Origin: JBAXTZ01 sp041666525
GTDB lineage: Bacteria; Bacillota; Negativicutes; JBAXTZ01
DNA length: 64,000 nt
Assembly (NCBI GenBank): GCA_041666525.1
Contig: JBAYGT010000007.1
Coordinates: 56,871-120,870, forward strand
Direction: 5' to 3'
Part shown: positions 1 to 8,988 of the stretch, piece by piece
Layout of the letters: each line of letters starts with the position of its first letter
Position numbering within the stretch: position 1 is the stretch's first letter
Notes under the pieces: generated by a model
Seen by the model: only the letters and a program-made list of their open reading frames with translations
Told to the model about the DNA's origin: nothing
The model's database searches: none
Translations under genes and position numbers: made by a program

Positions 1-2
1 AT

Positions 3-1289
3 ATTGTTGACCAGATTAAAATAAAAACCGGGTTAGAACTTGAGGTCTTGAATATTTCCGTCGAAAACTACTATATATACACCGCCTTATTTCGTGAAGC
101 ACTGGATAATAAATTTGTTTACAAGCAAATATCCGATAACAATACAATTGGCGGAGTCAGGAATATATTATTCGCTGATGTTTCCAGTGGTGGTATGAGT
201 GTTGCGTTATACGCCGAAAATGAGTTGCAATACCAGCATAACATCAACATTAGCGCTATGCGCATCCGTGAAAATTTCACCCGTGCCCAGCGCGAGAATA
301 TTGATTTTCCGCAAGCGCTGGAAGAATTAGTTGCCGCGAGTGTTGAAAACATTGTCAGTGATTTACAACATGAAATGATTCAGAGTGTGGTGTTTGCCGG
401 AGCTGAAGTTCCGTTGTTGCTGAAAATGCTTCGCCATCAATTGCGGAGTGGGTATGTGGTTATTGATCGCTTAGAATTTCTGGAGCTGTACAAGAGTGTT
501 CGCTATCTAGGTACAGTTCAGCTGACCAAGCGGTTTGGGTTGATTGAAGACGAAGCAGAATACATTTTGCCGATGATGACAATTTATCGCGATATTTTAC
601 AGATGACTGCTGCTCAAGAAATAATAGTTACCCGTACCGGCTTTATTCAAGGTTTGGCTATTGAAGCTGTTGTTAAACGAGTAAACAGCGATTGGGACGA
701 AATAATTCAAAAGCATATTTATCAACTGGCTTGTGCCTATGCCGAAAAGTATCATTATGATGTGAAGCACGCAGTGGCGGTAGAACAATATGCATTAAAA
801 ATATATGACAGTATGTCATCTGTACATGGTATGGGAAAACGTGAACGGTTCTTGCTGCAAATAGCCTGTGTGTTCCATGATATCGGTAAACATATTGGTT
901 TGCGGCGGCATTACTTAAATTCATTTAATTTAGTAAAGTCGTATGATCTGCTCGGCTTTTCCGATGCTGAACGGGCAATTATTGCCTATGTAGCATATTT
1001 TCATTCCTCTTATCCGCCGGACATCGACAGTCCGGAAATGCATGAATTTAGCGAAATTCATCGGATGACAATTTCAAAACTGGCGGCAATTATTCGAATT
1101 GCCGATGCTCTTGATCGCAGCCATCAGCAAAAAATATCGGCAATAGATATTGTTGTCGAAGGCGAAGAATTGCAGATTATGATGAAATATCGCGGCAATA
1201 CAGCGTTGGAAGAATGGATGTTTGAAGAAAAGGCCGAATTTTTCGAAGAAGTGTATGGGATAATTCCAATTCTGCAAAAAGGGGTTTAG
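3..1289 (+). CDS. ppx: Exopolyphosphatase, Ppx/GppA family with C-terminal HD domain (5' end outside window)
   Basis: Predicted to release phosphate from polyphosphate chains (or from pppGpp) in the cytoplasm. The reading frame is open to the left edge, and the residues before the first in-frame TTG (48) still match the family, so the gene starts outside the window and 48 is not a true start. The Ppx/GppA phosphate-binding strand reads FADVSSGGMS, a variant of the usual D-I-G-G-G-S. It is followed by the NISAMRIRENF segment, equivalent to S-x-x-x-G-A-x-R. The C-terminal third is an HD-type domain with H-D in CVFHDIGKH and a later HSSYPP segment. It lies 1 base ahead of ppk1, which supports a polyphosphate role over a GppA role. 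Confidence 0.85.
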   Translation: MVDQIKIKTGLELEVLNISVENYYIYTALFREALDNKFVYKQISDNNTIGGVRNILFADVSSGGMSVALYAENELQYQHNINISAMRIRENFTRAQRENIDFPQALEELVAASVENIVSDLQHEMIQSVVFAGAEVPLLLKMLRHQLRSGYVVIDRLEFLELYKSVRYLGTVQLTKRFGLIEDEAEYILPMMTIYRDILQMTAAQEIIVTRTGFIQGLAIEAVVKRVNSDWDEIIQKHIYQLACAYAEKYHYDVKHAVAVEQYALKIYDSMSSVHGMGKRERFLLQIACVFHDIGKHIGLRRHYLNSFNLVKSYDLLGFSDAERAIIAYVAYFHSSYPPDIDSPEMHEFSEIHRMTISKLAAIIRIADALDRSHQQKISAIDIVVEGEELQIMMKYRGNTALEEWMFEEKAEFFEEVYGIIPILQKGV

Positions 1290-1290
1290 T

Positions 1291-3432
1291 ATGTTGAATA
1301 TCAAGAACTTCGGCGATAAGCAATTTTTCAATCGTGAGCTAAGCTGGCTGAAGTTTAACGAGCGGGTATTGGAAGAAGCCACCGATTCTGACCGGCCGAT
1401 GCTCGAACGGCTAAAATTCATTTCGATTTTTGCCAATAATCTGGATGAGTTTTTTATGATTCGTGTTGCCGGAGTGATTAATCAGAGTGAACACGATGTT
1501 ATGGCAACCGATGATTCGGGAATGACGCCGGATCAACAACTTGAAGCATTGTCCTTATCCGCGCATGCATTGGTAAAACGGCAGTATTCCTATCTGAAAA
1601 GCATTTTCGACGGTTTAAAACCTTATAATATCGGGATAACTGACTACTCTGAATTAAGCGAACGCGAAAAAGATTGGTTTCAAGGTTACTTTCACAATTT
1701 TATTTTCCCGGTAATTACGCCATTGGGTGTTGATTCGGCGCATCCGTTTCCGATGTTGGCGAATAAGACTATTAATATTGCTGTTGCGTTACGTAATAAT
1801 ATTACCGGCGAAGAAAAACAAGCGATTGTTCCGGTGCCGGGAATATTACCGCGGTTTTTGGAAGTGCCAAACACCGTTGTCGGGAAAAAGTTTGTTATGC
1901 TCGAAGAGGTCATCAAAAATAATCTGGGAGACTTTTTTCAGGGCTATACCATTCGCGAGCAGTTGCTGTTTCGGGTAACCCGGGATAACGACATGGAAAT
2001 TGATGAAGACGATACAGATGATTTGCTAGTTGAGGTGGCGCGGTCACTGCGCAAACGTAAACGCGGTGATGCTGTGCGTATCGAAATATCCGGTAATAGC
2101 CGCCGATTGCGGTCGTTTATCAAAGCCGGAACAGAAGTATATGATGCTGATATTTTTAAAATCGAAGGACAATTGGATTGTACATGTTTTTTTAAGTTTT
2201 TCGATTTGTTTGGCGCTGAATATGAATTTTTGCGTCAAGCCAGTTTCGCCCCGGTAATACCGCGGGTATTTCTGGAAAACGAAAATGTTTTCGAAGTACT
2301 AAGTGAAAAAGACGTGTTGCTCCATCACCCGTATATGTCTTTTGAACCGGTGATTAATTTCATCAGGCAAGCGTCTGAGGATCCGCAAGTTCTGGCAATC
2401 AAGCAAACGCTGTACCGGGTAAGCGGCAACTCGCCGATAGTCAGGGCGTTGGCCAAGGCCGCTGAAAATGGTAAGCAGGTAACCGTACTCGTAGAGTTGA
2501 AGGCCCGTTTTGACGAAGAAAACAATATTCAGTGGGCGCGGCGGCTGGAAGAGGCTGGCTGTCATGTAATTTATGGACTGGTTGGTTTAAAAACCCATGC
2601 CAAGATTTCATTAGTGGTGCGCAAGGAAGGCTCCGGAATTAAACGATATGTTCACTTAGGCACCGGAAACTACAATGATTCTACAGCAAAGATTTATACT
2701 GATATGAGTTTAATGACCACTAACGGCTATTTATGCAGTGACGCATCGGCGTTTTTTAATGTCATATCCGGTTATAGCGATCCGCCGGTATGGAATAAAA
2801 TTGCGATTGCGCCAATGGGGATGCGCGCCCGCATTTATGAACTGATTAATCGGGAAATCGAGCATGCGCGGCGCGGTGAAAATGCGCGCATAGTTGCCAA
2901 GATGAATTCACTGGTCGATAAAGGCATTGTTGAATTCTTATATCGGGCATCAGGATTCGGCGTGAAAATTGATTTGATTGTGCGCGGAGTTTGTGTGTTG
3001 CGCCCCAACGTTAAAGGATTGAGCGAAAATATCACAGTTCGCAGTATTGTCGGCCGGTTTCTCGAACACAGCCGGGTATTTATTTTTGAAAACGGCGGCG
3101 ATCGGGAAGTTTTCTTGTCCAGCGCCGACTGGATGCCGAGAAATATTGATCGACGGGTGGAAATATTATTTCCCGTGGTCGATGCCGGTCAAATTGCGGA
3201 AATATGCAGCTGGATGGATTTGATTCTAAAAGATAATTGTAAAGCCTGGGAGTTGCAATTCGACGGTGAATATAAAAAAATTCATGCCGGACGACATGAA
3301 AAAATTAAAAGTCAGAGACTGTTGATGGAGTGGATAATCGATGCAAATCTCGACAAACGTCCGCAATACTTGCCCAAAATTCAACCGATAAAAAAAGCAA
3401 TGAATAATTTTTTCATTTCGGACAGGAGGTAA
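1291..3432 (+). CDS. ppk1: Polyphosphate kinase PPK1
   Basis: Reversibly polymerises the gamma-phosphate of ATP into inorganic polyphosphate. The 713-residue length is normal for PPK1. Visible signatures are the N-terminal FFNRELSWLKFNERVLEEA segment, GLKTHAKISLV carrying the predicted autophosphorylated His436, and VHLGTGNYNDSTAKIYTDMS shortly after. The four-domain N/H/C1/C2 layout is inferred from length. The ATG is preceded by AAAGGGG. It sits between ppx and a histidine-phosphatase gene, 3 bases before the latter, so the three are probably one polyphosphate/phosphate operon. Synthesis and degradation enzymes side by side imply that control is post-transcriptional or through substrate levels. 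Confidence 0.97.
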   Translation: MLNIKNFGDKQFFNRELSWLKFNERVLEEATDSDRPMLERLKFISIFANNLDEFFMIRVAGVINQSEHDVMATDDSGMTPDQQLEALSLSAHALVKRQYSYLKSIFDGLKPYNIGITDYSELSEREKDWFQGYFHNFIFPVITPLGVDSAHPFPMLANKTINIAVALRNNITGEEKQAIVPVPGILPRFLEVPNTVVGKKFVMLEEVIKNNLGDFFQGYTIREQLLFRVTRDNDMEIDEDDTDDLLVEVARSLRKRKRGDAVRIEISGNSRRLRSFIKAGTEVYDADIFKIEGQLDCTCFFKFFDLFGAEYEFLRQASFAPVIPRVFLENENVFEVLSEKDVLLHHPYMSFEPVINFIRQASEDPQVLAIKQTLYRVSGNSPIVRALAKAAENGKQVTVLVELKARFDEENNIQWARRLEEAGCHVIYGLVGLKTHAKISLVVRKEGSGIKRYVHLGTGNYNDSTAKIYTDMSLMTTNGYLCSDASAFFNVISGYSDPPVWNKIAIAPMGMRARIYELINREIEHARRGENARIVAKMNSLVDKGIVEFLYRASGFGVKIDLIVRGVCVLRPNVKGLSENITVRSIVGRFLEHSRVFIFENGGDREVFLSSADWMPRNIDRRVEILFPVVDAGQIAEICSWMDLILKDNCKAWELQFDGEYKKIHAGRHEKIKSQRLLMEWIIDANLDKRPQYLPKIQPIKKAMNNFFISDRR

Positions 3433-3435
3433 TGG

Positions 3436-3930
3436 TTGTTGGAAATTGTGTTATTCAGACACGGGATAGCCGAGGCCTATAATTTGCACGGCGATTCCGA
3501 GCGCGAATTGACGAAGGCTGGTGTCAAACAGATAAAGCAAGCGGCGAAGGGATTGAAACCGCTTTTTTTGGATCGCAAGCGTGTAGTGGTTTTTTCCAGC
3601 CCTTTACGCCGGGCGCGTCAAACTGCTGATTTGCTTACCGAGACTTTGAAAACCAAAGACCGGTATCTGCGTGAAGAAATTGCTGATGGCCGGTTTGAGG
3701 AGTTATATTACGAATGGGCCGGTTATCATGATGATACCACCATCATAGTGGTTGGCCATGAACCAACTTTGGGACTGTGGTTAACGCGAATGACAAGTGA
3801 ACGGTTGTCGTTTACCAAAGGCGCTATGTGTGCGATAGCTGTTCGTGATTTACTTGTTCAGGCGACCGGAAAACTGCTTTGGTATTGTACTGCAGAGACA
3901 CTCAGTCGCATTGATAAAAATATCGATTAA
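3436..3930 (+). CDS. SixA-like histidine phosphatase
   Basis: Small histidine-phosphatase-superfamily (phosphoglycerate-mutase fold) protein of 164 residues. The catalytic R-H-G motif is at residues 8-10 (nucleophile His9). SSPLRRARQTADLL follows, and the second catalytic His is in VVGHEPTLGLW. Size and motif spacing fit SixA-type phosphohistidine phosphatases, but the substrate cannot be read from sequence. The start is TTG because a strong AGGAGG (3424-3429) sits 6 bases before it; the ATG at 3432 is out of frame. Being next to ppx-ppk1 suggests a role in phosphate or polyphosphate metabolism rather than two-component signalling, but that is inference. Confidence 0.85.
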   Translation: MLEIVLFRHGIAEAYNLHGDSERELTKAGVKQIKQAAKGLKPLFLDRKRVVVFSSPLRRARQTADLLTETLKTKDRYLREEIADGRFEELYYEWAGYHDDTTIIVVGHEPTLGLWLTRMTSERLSFTKGAMCAIAVRDLLVQATGKLLWYCTAETLSRIDKNID

Positions 3931-3948
3931 TAAATTGGTGGGGGAAGT

Positions 3949-4725
3949 ATGAAAAAGGTTTTTTTAATTAGTTTGCTGTTGATCGCATTGTTTGGTTACT
4001 CGGTAGCCAATGCCACTGACGGGTATTACCCTGTAGACAGAGCGGGAGATCCTGCTGATAGTAGTAGCGCATACGGTAATGGTTCAACAACTGATAGCAA
4101 TTTTTCGTTCCCAATTAAACGTTTGGAGATTGCAATCGCCGATACCGGCGTGACGTTTTCCAGTAAAAGCGTGTTGCTAGTGGTTGGTCAAACATTAAAT
4201 ATTAAAGCTTTTGGTGGATTTGGCAGTAGCTACACTTTTGGCGGAGACAGCAACTTTAATTCGTTGTTTACTCAAGATGGTTTATCGAAAACTTATATAT
4301 TTTCCGGTGTTGCCGCTAAAGCCGGATTGGCCGAGGCGCAGATAACCCAAAAAGGAACGGTGGCAGATAGATTGGGCATACAAGTTATTGCGCCTTACGT
4401 AGTTGACGAAAACGCGAATAAACAAACGATTTCAATGCCGCAATATACCTGGTTGATGGTGAAATTAAAGAGCAATCCAACGACCGGTTATGATTGGCAA
4501 GTGGTTTCGCAAGGTGACAACGTAAATATTGCCGACAGTGGCTATATGATTAATAACAATGCGGTTGCCAACAAACTGTCTGGCGCGCCGTCCAAGAAAT
4601 ATTATTTAATACAAGCGGTTGCTGCCGGAACGGCCAAGTTTGCATTACAATATTACCAGCCATGGGATGCGAGTACCGTTGCGGGCAACTATGAATTAAC
4701 TATTGAAGTGGTAGCAGGAGCGTAG
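3949..4725 (+). CDS. Secreted protein with C-terminal chagasin-like (I42) domain
   Basis: 258-residue exported protein. An N-terminal signal peptide (MKKVFLISLLLIALFGYSVA, cleavage near ANA-T) precedes a non-conserved region of about 130 residues. A C-terminal domain of about 110 residues then carries hallmarks of the chagasin/I42 cysteine-peptidase inhibitor fold: NPTTGYDW at residues 176-183 (inhibitory loop L2 in chagasin) and YYQPWD near the end, close to the usual R-P-W loop. The conserved loop suggests real inhibitory potential against papain-like cysteine peptidases. The N-terminal region is unassigned. A paralogous gene follows after 1 base. The final location, periplasm or cell surface, is unknown. 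Confidence 0.72.
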   Translation: MKKVFLISLLLIALFGYSVANATDGYYPVDRAGDPADSSSAYGNGSTTDSNFSFPIKRLEIAIADTGVTFSSKSVLLVVGQTLNIKAFGGFGSSYTFGGDSNFNSLFTQDGLSKTYIFSGVAAKAGLAEAQITQKGTVADRLGIQVIAPYVVDENANKQTISMPQYTWLMVKLKSNPTTGYDWQVVSQGDNVNIADSGYMINNNAVANKLSGAPSKKYYLIQAVAAGTAKFALQYYQPWDASTVAGNYELTIEVVAGA

Positions 4726-4726
4726 G

Positions 4727-5512
4727 ATGAAAAAAAGTATTATACTATTATTGTTGATTTGCATTATTGTGTCAGTGAGTATGGCGGCATTGGCTGACGA
4801 CGGACTTTATAATACGGTGTTGGGCAACTCAGATCCGGCCTATGTTGATTATTGCGTTGTTGTGTCCAAGGTGAACGAGACAATAGATGATCCGGCGCCT
4901 CAATGTTTATTGATTTTTGCCGGTATGCGAAACGGCGAAGCATTTCTTGATATCGCGCAGGACACGTTCACAGTCTATAGCGGCCAACCGTTTTATATTA
5001 CGCCGATTTCGGCGATAAAGGGTCAGATTGATATTCGTACCGGCGCTGATTTTGCGCGCTATTTCAAAGAAGAAACTGACATATCGGTACGTGCTGATAA
5101 AGCATACACTGCTCTTAAATCGGGACATACCACGCTTGAAGTATCTTATAAAAATCTTACCAAAAAAATCACTATTAACGTAATTACCTGGAGAAATTTT
5201 TCGTTAATCAACGACCAGTTGCGCACTACGGCGTTTGTTGGTGATATTTTCTTCGTAAAATTGCCGTGTAACCCCAAAAGTGGCTACGACTGGTATTTGT
5301 CGCCGCTTTGGAATAACGATACTTTTGAAGTGTTGGAAAGCGGCTATACCAATCCCGATGTTGCCCGCGCTGATAAACTCAAAGACCACTATTGGCTGAT
5401 CAGAGCCAAAGCCGCCGGTCAAGGCGATATGAAATTTGAATATCGCTTAGACAAAAAAAATTACTTCGTGTTAGAAGATTGTTCGATAAAAGCAACAGTA
5501 GAAGGCTACTAG
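4727..5512 (+). CDS. Secreted paralogue of the upstream chagasin-like protein, degenerate inhibitor loops
   Basis: 261 residues with a signal peptide (hydrophobic to about residue 22, ending ALA-D). The C-terminal third is related to the preceding protein: NPKSGYDW at 182-189 matches its NPTTGYDW, and both continue with a SGY segment and a YWLI/YYLI-x-A-x-A-A-G strand. The third loop (R-P-W in chagasin) is not recognisable here; the equivalent region reads YRLDKKN. The central part looks like a surface-type Ig-like module (TALKSGHTTLEVSYKNLTKK). The pair probably arose by tandem duplication, and this copy may bind something other than a cysteine peptidase. Function is not established. Confidence 0.62.
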   Translation: MKKSIILLLLICIIVSVSMAALADDGLYNTVLGNSDPAYVDYCVVVSKVNETIDDPAPQCLLIFAGMRNGEAFLDIAQDTFTVYSGQPFYITPISAIKGQIDIRTGADFARYFKEETDISVRADKAYTALKSGHTTLEVSYKNLTKKITINVITWRNFSLINDQLRTTAFVGDIFFVKLPCNPKSGYDWYLSPLWNNDTFEVLESGYTNPDVARADKLKDHYWLIRAKAAGQGDMKFEYRLDKKNYFVLEDCSIKATVEGY

Positions 5513-5528
5513 CTTAACTGGAGAACGT

Positions 5529-7112
5529 ATGAGTATCAAAAATATTTTGTTATTGTCGTTGTTGCTGATTACCTTGATTGTTTCCGGATGCGGAAAAAAT
5601 GAATTGCCGCTGCGAGTTGGAATAAATAACGAACCGGAAACGCTTGACCCGAGAAAACTTAGTGGCCGCTATGATGCGCTGGTTGCCAAGCAGCTGTTCG
5701 AATGCTTGACTTATTTGGATCAATCCGGGGCAGTTCAACCAGCAGCAGCCGAAAGTTGGGAAGCGTTGGATGGCGATACGAAATACGTCTTCCATCTTCG
5801 AAAAAATGCTAAATGGTCGGATGGTAGTAGCGTTACAGCGGCGGATTTTGCCTATGCCTGGCGTACTCATCTTGATCCTAAATTTGCAAGTGTCACCGCA
5901 GATAATCTTTATTTCATCAAAAACGCGGAGCGCTATAACGGCGGAAAATGTCAATTAACTGAAGTTGGCATCAAAACTCCGGACGATTACACAATTGAAG
6001 TCGAACTCGAACAACCTACACCATTTTTCCCGGATTTGCTGTCATCCTACTATTATGCACCGGTGTGTAAAAGGGTACTAGAAAGTGATTCTGCCACCTT
6101 TAACAGCCCGACTAAAATCGTTTGTAATGGCGCATTTAAGCTAAAGAGCTGGTCACATAATTCAAAGATTGAAATAGTAAAAAACGAGCAGTATTGGAAT
6201 GGGTCGGAAGTAACACTTGATAATGCGGAGTTTGTTATTACAGAAAACAGCTCAACATTATTACAGATGCTCGAAAGCGGCCAGCTGGACGTATTATTTA
6301 ATCCACCGCTGTCGGAAATGCCGCGGTTGATGTCCGAAAACAAGCTAAAAATATTTCCGTTACTTGGAACCTATTTCTATTCCTTTAACACCCAACAGCC
6401 GCCGTTCAATGACGCCCGCGTGCGTCAGGCGCTTTGTCTGGCTATCGATCGGAAAACGATAGTTGATAAAGTACTCAAGGGCGGACAACAACCGGCATTG
6501 GCGCTGGTGCCGCCGGGTATTGCCGATTATCAGGACGGATCAGATTTCCGAGCGGTTGGCGGCGATTATTTCAAAGACAACGATATTGAAACTGCACGCA
6601 AGTTGTTGGCAGCGGCCGGTTATCCGGACGGCAAGGGCTTTCCTGTCGATGCGGTGCTGTATAACACCGCCGACGAACACAAGCAGATGGCTGAGGCTAT
6701 CCAGGAAATGTGGCGCACTAATCTTGGTATCAAAACCCGGCTGACCAATATGGAAGGGAAAGTTTTTTTGGCAACGCGGCGCAAATATGACTACGCGATT
6801 GCCAGAGACGGCTGGACGGCTGATTATGCCGACCCCTACACCTTTTTGTCATTGTTTTGCGAGCAATTGGGCGCGCCAAAAGCGAATTTTGATGATGTGA
6901 CTTTTGACACAATTCTGATGAGCAGCAATAAAACCGACAACAAACGATTGCGGTCAAAATTGCTGCATGAGGCCGAAAATACGCTCATGCAGGCGTTTGC
7001 GATTGTCCCAATTTATTATTATACAGATACATTATGCTTGTCGCCGCGCGTGAAAAACTTTAATCACAATTCGCTGGGCGAAGTATTTTTGAAAACGATT
7101 GAAATCAACTGA
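5529..7112 (+). CDS. Oligopeptide ABC transporter substrate-binding lipoprotein (OppA family)
   Basis: 527-residue SBP_bac_5 family protein. The lipobox IVSGC with Cys21 implies export and lipid anchoring, so it would bind peptides in the periplasm. Family landmarks are the N-terminal LRVGINNEPETLDPRKLSG, NAKWSDGSSVTAADFAYAW and, late, YADPYTFLSLF. No permease or ATPase gene is adjacent, so it must work with components encoded elsewhere, or act as a stand-alone peptide scavenger. It lies 16 bases downstream of the two I42-like genes. Peptide capture next to peptidase-inhibitor-like proteins hints at growth in a proteolytic environment, but that is inference. Confidence 0.9.
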   Translation: MSIKNILLLSLLLITLIVSGCGKNELPLRVGINNEPETLDPRKLSGRYDALVAKQLFECLTYLDQSGAVQPAAAESWEALDGDTKYVFHLRKNAKWSDGSSVTAADFAYAWRTHLDPKFASVTADNLYFIKNAERYNGGKCQLTEVGIKTPDDYTIEVELEQPTPFFPDLLSSYYYAPVCKRVLESDSATFNSPTKIVCNGAFKLKSWSHNSKIEIVKNEQYWNGSEVTLDNAEFVITENSSTLLQMLESGQLDVLFNPPLSEMPRLMSENKLKIFPLLGTYFYSFNTQQPPFNDARVRQALCLAIDRKTIVDKVLKGGQQPALALVPPGIADYQDGSDFRAVGGDYFKDNDIETARKLLAAAGYPDGKGFPVDAVLYNTADEHKQMAEAIQEMWRTNLGIKTRLTNMEGKVFLATRRKYDYAIARDGWTADYADPYTFLSLFCEQLGAPKANFDDVTFDTILMSSNKTDNKRLRSKLLHEAENTLMQAFAIVPIYYYTDTLCLSPRVKNFNHNSLGEVFLKTIEIN

Positions 7113-7129
7113 CAGAAAGGACAATACTG

Positions 7130-7441
7130 ATGGAAATAGCCTATTGCGGAATAATTTGCTCGGATTGCGGCGCCCATAAAAAAGGCAAATGTGCCGGTTG
7201 CGCCAGCGGAAAACAACGGTTCTCGTCCTGTCCGGTACGAAAGTGTAATATCGAAAAAAATCAGCGCAACTGCTCGGAGTGTCGAACGTTCACTAATTTT
7301 CGTGACTGTAAGAAACTTTGGAATATTATTGCGAAAATATTTCACTATATCTTTCGCTCGAACCGGATTGCCAATTTGGAGCAAATGCGGGAGCAGGGAA
7401 TCGATAAATTTATCGAAAACTATCAAAAAAAACAATCCTGA
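7130..7441 (+). CDS. Cys-rich DUF3795-type protein
   Basis: 103-residue protein with nine cysteines in the first 60 residues arranged as YCGIICSDCGAHKKGKCAGC followed by CPVRKC, NCSEC and DCKKL. This pattern is typical of the small DUF3795 family, thought to bind metal or an Fe-S centre. The basic C-terminal 40 residues are helical in character. No signal peptide is seen. The gene is within a tightly spaced run (17 bases after the peptide-binding protein, 10 before the epimerase homologue). The family's function is not known and the neighbours do not reveal it. Confidence 0.75.
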   Translation: MEIAYCGIICSDCGAHKKGKCAGCASGKQRFSSCPVRKCNIEKNQRNCSECRTFTNFRDCKKLWNIIAKIFHYIFRSNRIANLEQMREQGIDKFIENYQKKQS

Positions 7442-7451
7442 TGGAGGTTTG

Positions 7452-8321
7452 ATGTACACGATTGAAAATGACTGGATTAGTGTAGTCGCCAAAAGCGATG
7501 GCGCTGAATTGACCAGTATCAAAACTAAAACTGACGACTTGGAGTATTTGTGGCAGGCGGACAAGAAACATTGGTCGCGTCATGCGCCGGTATTGTTTCC
7601 CTTTGTTGGCCGGTTAAAAAACGACTGTTATACCTATAACGGCAGAACCTATTTTGTTGGTCAGCATGGGTTTGCCCGTGACAAAGAGTTTATATTGTCG
7701 GCTCGCTCTGAGAACTATCTCGAATTTTCGCTGCGGTCAGACGCGGCTACGCGCGCACTCTATCCATTTGATTTCGAACTGCGGATTGGCTACCGGATTG
7801 AAAATTGTTCGGTGGCGGTGGAGTACACAGTAATCAATACCGGTTCAACTGAATTATTGTTTTCCATCGGTGCCCATCCTGGTTTTAATATCCCGTTGTT
7901 TTCTTGCGAATCAATTGAAGATTATGTATTGCAAATATCGCAGGCGGAATCAGCCAGTATCCATCTGCTGGACGGCCCACATTACAGCGGCCAAACCGAG
8001 TTGTTCTTTGCCAATCAAACCGAGCGGAGTTTGACCAGGGAGTTGTTCAAAAACGATGCATTGGTATTCAAGGGGCTGGCTTCCAAGACTGTTTCGTTAG
8101 TCAACAAAGCCAGTGGCAAAGGCGTAGCGGTCGATTGTGAAAACTGGCCGTATGTCGGGGTATGGATGCCGCCCGCCGGTGCGCCGTTCGTGTGCATCGA
8201 GCCGTGGTATGGTTTGGCAGATAATATTAAGCATGACGGTGAGCTTGAATCAAAAGAAGGAATAATCAGTTTACCGCCCGCCGGGCAATTCGCCTGCCGG
8301 TTCGTAATTCGCCCGCTTTAG
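7452..8321 (+). CDS. Aldose 1-epimerase family protein (LacX-like)
   Basis: 289-residue galactose-mutarotase-like protein. Conserved features are VLFPFVGRL, GQHGFARDKEF (an active-site His segment), GAHPGFNIP with the second His, and CIEPWYGLADN with the likely catalytic Glu. This arrangement matches the LacX/YeaD-like branch more than classical GalM. It would interconvert alpha and beta anomers of a hexose or hexose phosphate. The ATG at 7452 is chosen because ATGGAGG lies just upstream; the frame extends further up but overlaps the DUF3795 gene. It may support the galactose genes about 23 kb away, but it is not in an operon with them. Confidence 0.87.
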   Translation: MYTIENDWISVVAKSDGAELTSIKTKTDDLEYLWQADKKHWSRHAPVLFPFVGRLKNDCYTYNGRTYFVGQHGFARDKEFILSARSENYLEFSLRSDAATRALYPFDFELRIGYRIENCSVAVEYTVINTGSTELLFSIGAHPGFNIPLFSCESIEDYVLQISQAESASIHLLDGPHYSGQTELFFANQTERSLTRELFKNDALVFKGLASKTVSLVNKASGKGVAVDCENWPYVGVWMPPAGAPFVCIEPWYGLADNIKHDGELESKEGIISLPPAGQFACRFVIRPL

Positions 8322-8348
8322 TCAACGAACTATCTATGGGAGAAAGTA

Positions 8349-8987
8349 TTGGATAAAGTAATTATCGGAATAGAAGTTTTGCGATTTGATACCATTGCTT
8401 CAACTAACGACGTTGCCAAGCAGCAAGCGGCTGCCGGTTGCGTCGAGGGATTGGTCATCATTGCCGATAACCAGACTGCCGCCCGCGGGCAAAATGACAA
8501 TAGCTGGCATTCTGTTCATGGAAAAGGTTTATATTTTTCGGTGGTAGTGCGTCCGCGTTGCCAACCGGAAAACATCAAATTGTTTTCTTTGCTGGCCGGC
8601 GTTGCGCTCAATTCGTCATTGCGCGCAGTTTGCGGTATCGAATCGCTGATAAAATGGCCCAATGATATTTATTGTGACGGTAAGAAACTGGCCGGGGTGC
8701 TGTGTGAGGCAGCGTGGCAGGACGGGCGGGCGGAATGTGTTGTTATTGGAATTGGTATCAATATTACGCAACAGCCGGACGATTTTCCGGACGGATTAGC
8801 GGATAGTGTGACATCGCTGAAAATGTTGAAGGCTATCAATTTGGATCGTGAACAAATTTTGAACAGCATATTAAAACAATTGGATATTTGGTATCAAATG
8901 ACGCAGCAGTTTGGCTTTGCGGCAATCGCAACCTTGTATAATGCGCAAAGAACCGCCGAGTCGCAGCGATATTTCATCGAGGAGTAA
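8349..8987 (+). CDS. birA: Biotin-[acetyl-CoA-carboxylase] ligase, short form
   Basis: Activates biotin to biotinyl-AMP and attaches it to carrier-protein lysines. 212 residues, with no N-terminal DNA-binding domain (class I type). Catalytic signatures are FDTIASTNDVAKQQ, AARGQNDNSWHS in place of the usual G-R-G-R-x-G-R-x-W, and KWPNDIYCDGKKLAGVLCEA. The protein ends after the last helix of the catalytic domain, so the small C-terminal SH3-like domain of about 45 residues is missing. The start codon is TTG behind GGGAGAAAG. The stop is 1 base before the TerC gene, leaving no room for a lost tail in another frame. Activity is likely but not certain given the altered loop and missing domain. 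Confidence 0.85.
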   Translation: MDKVIIGIEVLRFDTIASTNDVAKQQAAAGCVEGLVIIADNQTAARGQNDNSWHSVHGKGLYFSVVVRPRCQPENIKLFSLLAGVALNSSLRAVCGIESLIKWPNDIYCDGKKLAGVLCEAAWQDGRAECVVIGIGINITQQPDDFPDGLADSVTSLKMLKAINLDREQILNSILKQLDIWYQMTQQFGFAAIATLYNAQRTAESQRYFIEE

Positions 8988-8988
8988 T

